Below are positions 49,094-58,177 of a stretch of 64,000 nucleotides of DNA, in pieces. Made by a program: the position numbers and the translations under genes. Position 1 is the stretch's first letter. The number at the start of each line of letters is the position of its first letter. Location: assembly GCA_040776985.1 (NCBI GenBank), contig JAXGZL010000001.1, positions 930,001 to 994,000 on the forward strand. The letters are read 5' to 3'. The DNA is from UBA6115 sp040776985 (GTDB lineage Bacteria; Bacillota; Clostridia; Christensenellales; Aristaeellaceae). The notes beneath the pieces are model-generated. The model did not search any database and was not told the origin of the DNA. It was given only the letters and a program-made list of their open reading frames with translations.

Positions 49094-50704
49094 TCATTCT
49101 CCGGTGTTGTAATGGTCCAGGGCTGCCCGCTCCACCAGCAGGGCTTTTTTGAAGCGGGTCATGTACTGGGCAAAGCCCGCCAGCTCCTCTGGCGTGGGGG
49201 CCAGGGTCTTGCTTTCCAGGGCCTTGAAGACCCGGTTGTCCAGGTAATCGCCCAGGGATTCGCCCTCAGCCTTGTTCACCAGGTAGGCGGCCAGCAGGGC
49301 GATGCCCCAGGCGCCGCCCTCCCCGGCGGTGCCCATCACGGACACGGGGGCGCCCAGGGCGGCGGCGGTGGCGCGCTGCCCGGCATCCCCGGTCTTGTAC
49401 AGGCCGCCATGGCCAAAGATGCGGCTGATGGCCACCTTTTCCTTTTCCAGGATTTCCATGCCGATCTTAAGCGTCCCCAGGGTGGACAGCAGGATGGCCC
49501 GGGCCATGTTGGGGAAGGAGAAGGCATCGTCAGCCGGGTAGAGCAGCAGGGGCTGCCCCCTGGTAAAGCCGGTGATGTGCTCTCCTGAGTGATAGTTGAT
49601 GGAGGTGACGCCGCCGGCGTCCAGGGCCGCCTTCAGCGCCTCCCCAAAGAAGGCCTCATAGATCTGCCCCTTGTTGAGGCTGAGCCCGGCTGCCCCGGCG
49701 AACTGGTCAAACACATCCACCCAGGCGTTCAGGTCGGTGGTGCAGTTGTTGCAGTGCACCATGGCCACCGGGTCCCCGGCGGGGGTGGTGACCATGTCAA
49801 TCTCCGGGTAATAGCGGGACAGGGCATGGTCCAGCACCGCCATGGCAAAGATGGAGGTGCCGGCGGACACGTTGACGGTGCCGGCGGAGACCGCGTTGGT
49901 GGCGGCCATGCCGGTGCCCGCGTCCCCTTCCGGGGGGCACAGGGGGATGCCCGGCAGCAGGTCGCCCTCCGGGTCCAGGCGCCTGGCCCCTTCAGGGGTC
50001 AGGCTGCCGGCGTCCTCGCCCGCCAGAAGCACCTTTGGCAACAGGTCATGAAGCTTCCAGGGGAAGCCGTATTTGGCCACCAGATCCTGGAAGGCATCCA
50101 GCATTTTCCGGTCATAGTCATGGGTCTTGGCGTCAATGGGGAACATGCCCACGGCGTCCCCGATGCCCAGCACCTTAAGCCCGGTCAGCTGCCAGTGGAC
50201 ATAGCCCGCCAGGGTGGTGAAGAAGCGGACGTCCTTCACATGGGCGTCGCCGTTCAGCGCTGACTGATACAGGTGCGCAATGCTCCAGCGCTGGGGGATG
50301 TTGCAGGAGAACAAGGCCGTCAGCTCCTCCGCCGCCTCCAGGGTCATGGTGTTGCGCCAGGTGCGGAAGGGGGAGAGCAGCCGGTCCTGGTCGTCAAAGG
50401 GCAGATAGCCATGCATCATGGCGCTGAAGCCCATGGCCTGAAGCCGGGTGAGGGTGACGCCATAGCTTTGCTTCACCTGCTGTTTCAGGTCCAGGTAGGC
50501 GCTGGCCACCCCCTCCCAGGCCTGCTCCAGGGGATAGGTCCAGATGCCGTCCACCTGCTGGTTTTCCCAGCTGTAGCTGCCCACAGCCAGCACCTGGTGG
50601 CTGTCATCAATCAGCACCGCCTTGATGCGGGTAGAGCCTAGTTCAATTCCCAGAAAGGCCTGGCCTGAGCGGATAAACTCTGATTTATCGGTGTATGTCG
50701 CCAT
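49094..50704 (-). CDS. araB: L-ribulokinase (FGGY family)
   Basis: 536 residues. FGGY domains: FLGIELGSTRIKAVLID (phosphate loop), GFSAMMHGYLPFD, then the C-terminal ISRIFGHGGLYKTGDAG and VMGTAGEGGAWGIALLAAYL. Context between araA and araD supports ribulokinase, although it is of the branch often labelled generically as FGGY kinase rather than the enteric AraB. GGGGAG lies before the ATG. It is 16 bases after araA. Confidence 0.9.
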   Translation of the reverse strand: MATYTDKSEFIRSGQAFLGIELGSTRIKAVLIDDSHQVLAVGSYSWENQQVDGIWTYPLEQAWEGVASAYLDLKQQVKQSYGVTLTRLQAMGFSAMMHGYLPFDDQDRLLSPFRTWRNTMTLEAAEELTALFSCNIPQRWSIAHLYQSALNGDAHVKDVRFFTTLAGYVHWQLTGLKVLGIGDAVGMFPIDAKTHDYDRKMLDAFQDLVAKYGFPWKLHDLLPKVLLAGEDAGSLTPEGARRLDPEGDLLPGIPLCPPEGDAGTGMAATNAVSAGTVNVSAGTSIFAMAVLDHALSRYYPEIDMVTTPAGDPVAMVHCNNCTTDLNAWVDVFDQFAGAAGLSLNKGQIYEAFFGEALKAALDAGGVTSINYHSGEHITGFTRGQPLLLYPADDAFSFPNMARAILLSTLGTLKIGMEILEKEKVAISRIFGHGGLYKTGDAGQRATAAALGAPVSVMGTAGEGGAWGIALLAAYLVNKAEGESLGDYLDNRVFKALESKTLAPTPEELAGFAQYMTRFKKALLVERAALDHYNTGE

Positions 50705-50720
50705 CGTTTTTCTCCCCTTC

Positions 50721-52217
50721 TCAGCGGTAGTACAGGCTGCCCAGCATCAACTCCTGCTTAAGGCCTTTGATGGTGGTGTCCTTGTCCAGGACCACGGACT
50801 CCACCCCCATGTGGGCGCCCCAGTCCGCCATCTGCTCGCTGGTCAGGTCAAAGGAGAAGGAGCTGTGGTGGGCGCCGCCGGCAATCACCCAGGCCTCAAG
50901 CCCGGTTTTAAAGTCCGGCCGCGGCGTCCAGAAGGTGGTGGCTACCGGCAGCTTGGGCATGGGCTTTTCGTTCTTCTTGCAGTCCACCTCGTGGATGATC
51001 AGGCGGAAGCGGCTGCCCAAATCAATCAGGGACACCGCGATGCCGGGCCCGGTCTTGGAGGTGAACACCAGCCGGGCCGGGTCCTCCCGGTTGCCCATCA
51101 AAAGGGGCAGGCAGCGGATGGCCTGGCGGCCTTCCGCCAGGGAGGGGCAGATCTCCAGCATATGGGCCTGCAGGATGCCTTCCTTGCCGGGCACCATGTT
51201 GTAGGTGTAGTCCTCAAGCATCGAGGTGCCCTTGGGGTTTTTGATGCCGGCGGTCATCAGCTTCATCACCCGCACCATGGCGGCGGTTTTCCAGTCCCCC
51301 TCCGGGCCAAAGCCATAGCCCTTTTCCTCCAGGCGCTGGATGGCCAGGCCGGGCAGCTGCTGGAGGGATTCCAGGTCATCAAAGTGGGTGACCACGGCGT
51401 GGTAGTTGTTGGCCACCATGAAGCGCTCCATCCCAATCTCAATCCGGGCCTGGACTGCCACATGGCGCCTGAACTCCTCCGGGTCCCTGCCGTCAAGGAT
51501 GATGTCATAAAGGCTGTAATACTCGTCCACCAGGGCGTTCACGTCATTGTCTGACACCTGCTTGACGGCCTCTGCCACATCGCCGGAAGGCCAGGCGTCC
51601 ACCTCCCAGCCAAAGACCTGCTGGGCCTCCACCTTGTCGCCCTCGGTGACGGCCACATTGCGCATGTTGTCCCCCATGCGCATCACCCGCACCTTGCCGC
51701 TTTCCACGATGCCGATGGCGGTGCGCATCCAGGCGGCGACGCGTTCCATCACCTGGTGGTCCTTCCAGTGGCCGGCCACCACCTTGCGCTCGATGCCCAG
51801 GCGGGTCACCATGTGCCCAAACTCCCGGTCCCCGTGGGCGGACTGGTTTTCATTCATGAAATCCATGTCGATCTCGTCATAGGGGATCTCTTCGTTGTAC
51901 TGGGTCAGCAGGTGCATCAGGGGCTTCCGGTATTCCTTCAGCCCCCTGATCCAGGACTTGGCGGGGGAGAAGGTGTGCATCCAGGTGATCACCCCGGCGC
52001 AGGCGGGATCCTGGTTGGCGTCGTTGAACATCTGCCTGATCCCGTCGCCTGAAATCAGGGTGGGCATCAGCTTCAGCGGAAAGGGCAGGACGCCCTGAGC
52101 GTTGATGGTGTCCACCATCTCCCTGGCGTGGCGCGCCACGTTGTTCAGCACCTCTTCCCCGTACAGGGACTGGGAGCCCACACAGAACCAGAAGCTATAG
52201 TTTTGGCTGAGTTTCAT
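50721..52217 (-). CDS. araA: L-arabinose isomerase
   Basis: 498 residues, the normal length. FWFCVGSQSLYGEE at the N-terminus, TWMHTFSPAKSWI, EIDMDFMNENQSAHGDREFG (metal and substrate site), EGDWKTAAMVR and the C-terminal GGAHHSSFS are conserved. It isomerises L-arabinose to L-ribulose with Mn2+. ATG 52217 follows GAGGAGG; first gene of araA-araB-araD. No AraR is nearby. Confidence 0.97.
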   Translation of the reverse strand: MKLSQNYSFWFCVGSQSLYGEEVLNNVARHAREMVDTINAQGVLPFPLKLMPTLISGDGIRQMFNDANQDPACAGVITWMHTFSPAKSWIRGLKEYRKPLMHLLTQYNEEIPYDEIDMDFMNENQSAHGDREFGHMVTRLGIERKVVAGHWKDHQVMERVAAWMRTAIGIVESGKVRVMRMGDNMRNVAVTEGDKVEAQQVFGWEVDAWPSGDVAEAVKQVSDNDVNALVDEYYSLYDIILDGRDPEEFRRHVAVQARIEIGMERFMVANNYHAVVTHFDDLESLQQLPGLAIQRLEEKGYGFGPEGDWKTAAMVRVMKLMTAGIKNPKGTSMLEDYTYNMVPGKEGILQAHMLEICPSLAEGRQAIRCLPLLMGNREDPARLVFTSKTGPGIAVSLIDLGSRFRLIIHEVDCKKNEKPMPKLPVATTFWTPRPDFKTGLEAWVIAGGAHHSSFSFDLTSEQMADWGAHMGVESVVLDKDTTIKGLKQELMLGSLYYR

Positions 52218-52249
52218 CAATCGTTCCTCCTCGTGTTCCTACTCTGTTT

Positions 52250-52255
52250 ATTATA
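52250..52255 (-). promoter_or_regulatory. -10 element of the arabinose operon
   Basis: TATAAT on the minus strand 33 bases before the araA ATG. No good -35 at 17 bases, suggesting activator dependence. Confidence 0.45.
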
Positions 52256-52335
52256 TCAGGATCAAATCCCTTTTCCGGTATGCTGTATTGTAGCACACCG
52301 GGGATGGGCCCTCAAGGGCAGTGAAGTCAGCGCAA

Positions 52336-52364
52336 TTGACGCCTTTTCAGGCATCCCGTATAAT
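52336..52364 (+). promoter_or_regulatory. Promoter of the Gfo/Idh/MocA gene
   Basis: TTGACG, 17-base spacer, TATAAT, 64 bases before ATG 52428. Divergent from araA. Confidence 0.75.
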
Positions 52365-52427
52365 GAGCGGCAAGAAAACAGACAGGGCGGCAAGCGGCCA
52401 TGCCCGGAAAAGATAAAGGAGCGAGGG

Positions 52428-53570
52428 ATGATGAAACAGGTTCGTTATGGCATGGTGGGCGGCGCCATGGAGGCCTTCATCGGGGAGGTTCACCGCAAGG
52501 CCCTGGCCTTTGACCCAAGAGCCGTCCTGGCGGCGGGCGCCTTCAGCAGCAACCCGGCCAGGAATCAGAACACCGCGGCGGTCTATGGGCTGGACCCGGG
52601 GCGCGTGTACGCGGACTACCGGGAGATGGCCCGGGCGGAGGGGATGCGGGAGGACGGCATTGACTTTGTCGTCATCGTCACCCCCAACCACCTGCACCAT
52701 GACGCGGCCAAGGCCTTTCTGGAGGCGGGCATCCATGTGATGTGCGAAAAGCCCCTGACCACCACCGTGGCAGAGGCGGAGGAGCTGGCGGCTCTGGCCC
52801 GGGAAAAGGGGCTGCTGTTTGGCGTCACCTACACCTACACCGGCTATGCAATGGCCAAGGTGATGCGGGACATGATCGCGCAGGGGGCGATTGGCAGGAT
52901 CATCGCCGTCAACGCGGAGTATGCCCAGGAATGGCTGCTTGATGAGATTTTTCCGGAGGAAAAGGGAGAGGCCCCCGCCATCTGGCGCCTGGCCCCCGCC
53001 AAAACCGGCATTTCCAGCTGCGTGGGTGACATCGGCACCCATGTGGAGAACTTCATCCACTATGTGACCGGGCTTAAAATCAAAAGGCTGATCGCCACCA
53101 CCGACCGCTTTGGCCAGCAATTGGATTTGAACGCCAACGTGCTGGTGCAGTATGAGGGCGGCGTCAGCGGCGCCTATTGGGCCAGCCAGGTGGCGGCCGG
53201 GCATCAGAACGGCCTGGTGGCCCGGGTGTTTGGGGAGGAGGGTTCCCTGGAATGGGCCCAGGAAAGCCCGGATGTGCTGCGCTATGCCAAAAAAGGGCAG
53301 CCTGTCCAGCTGCTGGGCCGGGGAAACAGCTATCTGACAGGACAGGGCGCCGCCTTTAACCGCGTCCCCAGCGGGCATCCGGAGGGCCTGTATGTGGCCT
53401 TTGCCAACCTCTACAAGGAGTTTGTAAGCGCCGTGATGGCCCGGCGGGCAGGGGAGGAGACCCTGGGATTTGACTTCCCCCGGGTGGAGGCGGGGCTTGA
53501 GGGGGTCCGATTTGTGCATGCGGTGGCGGACAGCGCGCAGCGGGGCGCCTGGGTGGACCTGATCACTTGA
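52428..53570 (+). CDS. Gfo/Idh/MocA-family NAD(P)-dependent oxidoreductase
   Basis: 380 residues. N-terminal Rossmann domain (YGMVGGAMEAFIGEVHRKAL), the family motif MCEKPLTTTVAEAEELA with its catalytic Lys, and the C-terminal SSCVGDIGTHVENFIHYVTG containing the Asp-x-x-His catalytic pair. Probably a sugar or inositol dehydrogenase; divergent from the arabinose operon. ATG 52428 (or 52431) follows AAAGGAG. Confidence 0.93.
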   Translation: MMKQVRYGMVGGAMEAFIGEVHRKALAFDPRAVLAAGAFSSNPARNQNTAAVYGLDPGRVYADYREMARAEGMREDGIDFVVIVTPNHLHHDAAKAFLEAGIHVMCEKPLTTTVAEAEELAALAREKGLLFGVTYTYTGYAMAKVMRDMIAQGAIGRIIAVNAEYAQEWLLDEIFPEEKGEAPAIWRLAPAKTGISSCVGDIGTHVENFIHYVTGLKIKRLIATTDRFGQQLDLNANVLVQYEGGVSGAYWASQVAAGHQNGLVARVFGEEGSLEWAQESPDVLRYAKKGQPVQLLGRGNSYLTGQGAAFNRVPSGHPEGLYVAFANLYKEFVSAVMARRAGEETLGFDFPRVEAGLEGVRFVHAVADSAQRGAWVDLIT

Positions 53571-53589
53571 TAAAAGGAAAGGTGCGGTC

Positions 53590-54000
53590 ATGAGGGATCC
53601 GATTTTATTGTGCTATAACCTGGAAGGAAAGCGGGCGCAGGACATCCGCCAGCTGGCGGAAGGGTTGGGGATTGAGGTGAAGGACATCCCCAAATCCGCC
53701 TATCACCAGCCCCTGGCGGCGCTGGCGGATCTGGTGCCGGAGCAGGACGCGCCCTATGAGGGGCCTGGGTTTCAGGAAGAGCTGATCATCATGGGCTTTT
53801 TCCTCAAAGGGATGCTGAGCCAGCTGCTGGACGGCATCCGGGCGGCGGGGATGGCGCCGGTTCAGCTCAAGGCGGTGCTCACCCCCACCAACGCCCGGTG
53901 GCACTCCATGCAGCTGCATAAAGAGCTGATGGAGGAGTATGAATACTTCCGCCGCCGGGAGGAGGAAATGGCCCGGCGGCAGGGGGAAACAGAGGCTTAA
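53590..54000 (+). CDS. DUF3783-domain protein
   Basis: 136 residues. LLCYNLEGKRAQDIRQLAEGLGIEV and FLKGMLSQLLDGIRAAGMAPVQLKAVLTPTN followed by WHSMQLHKELMEEYEYF match DUF3783, a Clostridia family of unknown function. AAAGGAAAGG precedes the ATG. 19 bases after the oxidoreductase; convergent with the MerR gene, stops overlapping by 4 bases. Confidence 0.85.
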   Translation: MRDPILLCYNLEGKRAQDIRQLAEGLGIEVKDIPKSAYHQPLAALADLVPEQDAPYEGPGFQEELIIMGFFLKGMLSQLLDGIRAAGMAPVQLKAVLTPTNARWHSMQLHKELMEEYEYFRRREEEMARRQGETEA

Positions 54001-54761
54001 TCCCGACCCATACAATAGATATGGATGGCATCCCTCAGGAAGGGGGCGCAGCCGGGGGCGATCTGGTCGTAATAGGCTGTAAAGCGCGGATCATCCACAT
54101 AGGTTTGAGCAAGGCCCCGGTGTGCCTCCCTGCTGTATTCAGCCCAGTATTGCATCAGCCATTGCCTGTGCAGGTCACAGGCTTTTTGCGCCAGGGCGCT
54201 GCCGGGATCCCCCTGTTCACAGGCGGCTTTGAGGGTCTGGTTCAGCTCCTCTGTCAGGGCTTCCCCTGCCTGGTGCTGTGCCTGGCTCATGGACAGCAGC
54301 TTTTGGTTGGCATGATCAATGGCCTCATCTCCGTATTTTTCCCGGGCTTCCTGGCCAAAGCGGCGCTCGTTATCCTTTACAAGCTGCTTCTTGAAACCTT
54401 CAAATTTTTCCTGATCAGTCATGGTTTGTTCTCCTTTTTTTGCTTTAATGGTCTTTTCAACGCTTTTAATCAGCGTGTTCAGCTGGTCTTGCCTGTGCCT
54501 GAGGGCTGTCAGATGGCTTTCCAGCGCGGACAGCGCATCATAATCCTCGGCGGAGAGAATGCGTTTGATCTCTGCCAGCGGGAAGCCCAGCTCCCGGTAA
54601 AAGAGGATTTGCTGCAGGCGGTCCACATCTTCTTCATCATAAAGACGATAGCGGTTTTCCTGCATTCGCTCCGGCGAAAGCAGACCGAACTTGTCGTAGT
54701 GCCGCAGGGCGCGGGTGCTCAGCCCCGAGAGTTTCGCCATGGCGGCGATGGTGTAGGTCAT
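53997..54761 (-). CDS. MerR-family regulator with TipAS antibiotic-recognition domain
   Basis: 254 residues: MerR HTH (YTIAAMAKLSGLSTRALRHYDKFGL), coiled-coil linker (about 75-112) and a TipAS domain (about 130-250) of globin-like helices, with WLMQYWAEYSREAHRGLAQTYV and FTAYYDQIAPG. TipAL relatives bind thiopeptides and other drugs. ATG 54761 follows AAAGGAGGT. Its own promoter has the MerR-type 19-base spacer and a palindrome, so it is autoregulated. Confidence 0.93.
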   Translation of the reverse strand: MTYTIAAMAKLSGLSTRALRHYDKFGLLSPERMQENRYRLYDEEDVDRLQQILFYRELGFPLAEIKRILSAEDYDALSALESHLTALRHRQDQLNTLIKSVEKTIKAKKGEQTMTDQEKFEGFKKQLVKDNERRFGQEAREKYGDEAIDHANQKLLSMSQAQHQAGEALTEELNQTLKAACEQGDPGSALAQKACDLHRQWLMQYWAEYSREAHRGLAQTYVDDPRFTAYYDQIAPGCAPFLRDAIHIYCMGRD

Positions 54762-54784
54762 GACGACACCTCCTTTCAAGACCC

Positions 54785-54815
54785 ATGTTAAAGCTTGACC
54801 TTAGGTCAATGTCAA
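54785..54815 (-). promoter_or_regulatory. MerR-type promoter with 19-bp spacer and operator
   Basis: On the minus strand TTGACA, 19 bases, TAACAT. The spacer contains the dyad TTGACC-TAA-GGTCAA (54795-54809). The overlong spacer and central dyad are the hallmark of promoters activated by MerR-family distortion. Confidence 0.85.
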
Positions 54816-54864
54816 GGGCAAATAAAAAATGCGCCCGGATTGGGCGCATAGGGGGAAAATCGGT

Positions 54865-55365
54865 TCAAACATTCATGCTGTTGACGGTGTGCCAGTTCTC
54901 CAGTTCCTCAGCGGCGGTCTCCGCCTGTTTTGCGGCGGCTTTGGCCTCCTCAATTTCCTTGCTGCCCAGGAAGCTGTACTGATAGCCCAGGATCAGGCCC
55001 AGAATCAGCAGGAAGATGCTGAAGCCGTGGAGAAGGATCAGCAGCAACACAAAGAGGGTGACGGGGATGTCGACGACCTTCCTGCCGTTCTTCCGGATGA
55101 GGAAGAGGCTGCGGTTGCCCTTGTCCAGCAGGCCTTTCAGCCAGGTCAATAGCCTGGAAAGCGGGCTGTCCTCCGGCTTTTTCGCCTCGGGTTTTGTGTC
55201 CATCCGGGCTTCTTTGGCGTCTGCGTGGTTCAGCTTCCCCTGCTGCTCCAGAATCACCATGGCCTGGAGGGGATCCCAGCCGCTTTCATCCAGCGCCCTG
55301 CGCGCGTCCTCATAGCTGACCCCAGCCTTGTTTCTGAGCATCTCTGCCATTTCAAACCTTTCCAT
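54865..55365 (-). CDS. DUF4342 protein with UBA-like domain and membrane anchor (copy 1)
   Basis: 166 residues: a UBA-like helical domain at 1-42 (MAEMLRNKAGVSYEDARRAL, then WDPLQAMVILEQQGK), a charged linker, a basic segment FLIRKNGRKVVDIP and one or two hydrophobic helices (about 100-130), then a helical tail. Paralogue of 60225-60737, with the same domain order. Function unknown. AGGAGG precedes the ATG. Confidence 0.83.
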   Translation of the reverse strand: MERFEMAEMLRNKAGVSYEDARRALDESGWDPLQAMVILEQQGKLNHADAKEARMDTKPEAKKPEDSPLSRLLTWLKGLLDKGNRSLFLIRKNGRKVVDIPVTLFVLLLILLHGFSIFLLILGLILGYQYSFLGSKEIEEAKAAAKQAETAAEELENWHTVNSMNV

Positions 55366-55492
55366 GTCTGCCTCCTTCGCCCCCTGCGGGGTTTGTTTGA
55401 TGGCTGTATCATAAGCTGGAAAGATGAAAGAAAGAGGCCGGAATGATTAGAAGCGCATGAGAATGCGGGGAAACTTCTTTAAAGGAAGGGGA

Positions 55493-57391
55493 TTACTCCG
55501 GCTTGTACAGCGTGTTGTCCGCCGTTTCAGGCTCTATCTCAGGCGCCTCATCCTCCGCAGTCTCAATCGTTTCTTCAATCAGGCTGCCGGAGGCCTCCAG
55601 CCCCATGGCCTTGGCGGGCACGATAAAGACCTTGCCGCCGCCCTCGCCCCCCAGATCCAGCTGGGTATAGAGGCTGCTGGCCAGGGTGTCGCTGATGCGG
55701 GTGTCCACCAGCCAGATCACCACTTCCTTCTCCTTGTGCATTTCAAAGCTCAGGAACTTCATGTCGTGGCCGCCGGAGCCCCGGGCATGGATGATGGTGG
55801 CGCCGCCGGAGCCCGCCTTCTGGCCGATGGCAATGGCCTCCTCCGCCAGGCCGCGGCCCAGGACGGCCACCACGCAGTCATAGGCTTCAATGGCGCCGGT
55901 GGGCGCGGGAATGGCTTGGGGCATGGCATGTTCCTCCTTGGGAAGCTGGGCGGTCTTGTGCTGGAAGATGGCGCCCAGGATCATGATGGACAGCACCGGG
56001 GCCATGGCCACCATGGCGATGACGCCAAAGCCGTCCACCATCACATTGGCGGTGGGGGTCATGGTGGCGGCACCCTGGGCAAAGGCAAGGACAAAGGTGG
56101 CGGTCATGGGGCCGGAGGCCACGCCGCCCGCGTCATAGGCGATGCCCACAAAAACAGGGTCTGCGCGGAAGGACAGCACCACCGCGATTAAAAAGCCCGG
56201 CAGCAGGAAATACCACAGCTTCACAGCCGGCAGCATGATGCGCAGCATCGAGCCCGCAATCGCCAGCGCCACGCCGATGGAAAGCGTGATGCGGATCAGC
56301 TTCAGCGGGATGCGCCCGCCGGTGACGTCCTCAATCTGATGGCCCAGCACAATCACCGCCGGCTCCATCAGCACCACGATGGTGCCCATCAGAAAGCCCA
56401 CCACCGGCAGCAGCCAGGACAGGTTCTGGGCAATGCGGCTGCCAATCAGAAAGCCCATGTCCATAAAGCCGGTGTACACCCCGGTTAAAAACAGGGTGAG
56501 GCCAAGGAGGGAGTAGATCAGGCCCTTGATGATGCGGCTGATCTCCCGCCGGGGGGCCTTGAAGCGCAGGGCGTTGAGGAAAAAGAACAGCGCGCACAAG
56601 GGCAAAAGGGCGAAGAAGGATTTTTTCAGCTCCTCCGGCAGCGCCCCCAGGATGCTCAGGGTGGGCTTGGCCAGGGGCTCGCCCTGGATGCGCTGCTGGC
56701 CGGTGATGATGGACATCAGCATCAGGGCGTACATGGGCCCGGCGCTCATCACGCCCACCAGGCCAAAGGAGTCCTCCTCCGTCGTCCGGCCGCCCTTGAT
56801 GCGGGAAAGGCCCGCCGACAGCGCCAGGATGAAGGGGGTGGTGAGGGCGCCTGTGGTGGCGCCGGAGGAGTCAAAGGAGATGGCCAGGAACTCCTCCGAC
56901 ACGAAGATGCCAAGGGCCAGGATGCCCAGGTAGGCCAGGCCCATGAACAGGGCAAAGCTCATCTTGCCGCCCAGAAGCCTGAAGGTGCCCAGCATGATGA
57001 GAACGCCCACCCCGGCTGACACCAGGTAGACCATCAGGTGGGCGCCGATGGCGCCGCCGGAGGCTGCCTCCACCTGTTCCCCCAGGATCAGCAGGTCGGG
57101 CTCCGCCACGGTGACCAGAAAGCCCATCAAAAAGCCCAGGATGGCGATTTTCCATCCCGACCTGGAGGTGGCCACCTCGGTGGCCATGTGCTCGCCAATG
57201 GGGTTCATGGCCAGGTCAATGCCCACCAGGAAAATGCTCAGCCCCACCAGCAGCAAAAGGCTTCCGATCAGGAAGCGGACGATCAGCTCCCCCTCCGCCT
57301 TCACCAGGGTCAGGGCCAGAACCAGCACCAGCGCCATCACCGGCAAAAGGGAGCGCAGCACCTCGTTCAGCTTTGCGCGAAACAGGTTCAT
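55493..57391 (-). CDS. DUF1538 membrane protein with C-terminal PII-like domain
   Basis: 632 residues. Two DUF1538 repeats (about 1-230 and 265-485) with about 12-14 hydrophobic helices; each repeat bears a GFLMG signature (ILGFLMGFLVTVAEPDLLILGEQVE and VVGFLMGTIVVLMEPAVIVLGHQIED) and SFDSSGATTGALTTPF or AYDAGGVASGPMTATF. After about 500 a PII-like domain follows (AYDCVVAVLGRGLAEEAIAIG, TIIHARGSGGH). Likely a transporter of unknown substrate gated by nucleotide binding to PII modules. ATG overlaps the stop of the PII-like gene (ATGA). Confidence 0.86.
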   Translation of the reverse strand: MNLFRAKLNEVLRSLLPVMALVLVLALTLVKAEGELIVRFLIGSLLLLVGLSIFLVGIDLAMNPIGEHMATEVATSRSGWKIAILGFLMGFLVTVAEPDLLILGEQVEAASGGAIGAHLMVYLVSAGVGVLIMLGTFRLLGGKMSFALFMGLAYLGILALGIFVSEEFLAISFDSSGATTGALTTPFILALSAGLSRIKGGRTTEEDSFGLVGVMSAGPMYALMLMSIITGQQRIQGEPLAKPTLSILGALPEELKKSFFALLPLCALFFFLNALRFKAPRREISRIIKGLIYSLLGLTLFLTGVYTGFMDMGFLIGSRIAQNLSWLLPVVGFLMGTIVVLMEPAVIVLGHQIEDVTGGRIPLKLIRITLSIGVALAIAGSMLRIMLPAVKLWYFLLPGFLIAVVLSFRADPVFVGIAYDAGGVASGPMTATFVLAFAQGAATMTPTANVMVDGFGVIAMVAMAPVLSIMILGAIFQHKTAQLPKEEHAMPQAIPAPTGAIEAYDCVVAVLGRGLAEEAIAIGQKAGSGGATIIHARGSGGHDMKFLSFEMHKEKEVVIWLVDTRISDTLASSLYTQLDLGGEGGGKVFIVPAKAMGLEASGSLIEETIETAEDEAPEIEPETADNTLYKPE

Positions 57392-58056
57392 GGCTGCCCT
57401 CGCTTTCCGGGACGGCGGGATTCATACAGGCCGATGGTTCGGAGCACGGGCAGCACAAACAGGATGCCGTTGCCCCTTTCCTGAAGCTTCATGCCCTCAT
57501 AGATGGCTTCCTCAATCACAGGGGCCTGCTTCCTGGGGGCGATGATCATCAGCAGGTCCTTCTGGGGCTCAATCAGCAGCGGGAAAAAGAAGTTTTGGGG
57601 AACGCCGGCTCCATGGGCGTGGACGATGGTGCCGCCCTGGGCGCCCGCCTTCCGGGCGATCTCCATGCACAGGTCGCCCTTGCTTTTGTCCACAATGGTC
57701 ATCAGGCAGACAAAGGGGGAGGGCTTGCTGCGGTCATAGGGGGCGCTGACCTCCTGCCCCTGGGGCAGCCACTGCCGGAAGGGCACCAGAAAGGCGATGC
57801 CCTTATAGCGCTTGTCCATTTTGAACTCATGCTTCATGGCGGTGAACAGGTCCTGGCTCAGCCCGCTGGTCACCCCCAGCATCAGCACCTCCTTGTGGAT
57901 TTCGCTGATGCCCAGGAAGTTCAGCAGCGGGGAGGGGTTGGTGCCCTCCCCCTGGAAAATGGTGCCCCCCTTGGCCCCCCGTTTCTGGGCCCACTGAAGC
58001 AGGGCCCCGGCCTTGCCCCGGTCCACCACGGCAAAAAACAACGCGTCCGGAATCAA
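57388..58056 (-). CDS. Tandem PII-like domain protein
   Basis: About 222 residues with two PII (GlnB-like) modules: LFFAVVDRGKAGALLQWAQKRG with GGTIFQGEGT, then VCLMTIVDKSKGDLCMEIARKAG with GGTIVHAHGAG. Both lack the T-loop Tyr uridylylation site of GlnB. TTG 58056 is preferred because CGGAGG lies 8 bases upstream; a GTG at 58080 lies before that site. Co-translated with the DUF1538 protein, to which it probably binds as a regulatory ligand sensor. Confidence 0.82.
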   Translation of the reverse strand: MIPDALFFAVVDRGKAGALLQWAQKRGAKGGTIFQGEGTNPSPLLNFLGISEIHKEVLMLGVTSGLSQDLFTAMKHEFKMDKRYKGIAFLVPFRQWLPQGQEVSAPYDRSKPSPFVCLMTIVDKSKGDLCMEIARKAGAQGGTIVHAHGAGVPQNFFFPLLIEPQKDLLMIIAPRKQAPVIEEAIYEGMKLQERGNGILFVLPVLRTIGLYESRRPGKRGQP

Positions 58057-58177
58057 ATAAAAAACCTCCGTTTCAAACACAGACGGATCAGCAGGTTGGC
58101 AGATGATGCCCGTGCACTATTATCGCTTATATATTAGCACAGAAAGCGGCGGATTTCCAAGGGGTTGAAGGGAATTA

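Noticed and set aside
58057..58177. Possible extra gene between the PII-like gene and the histidine kinase
   Set aside because: Only short AT-rich sequence, with no frame carrying a start and ribosome-binding site.
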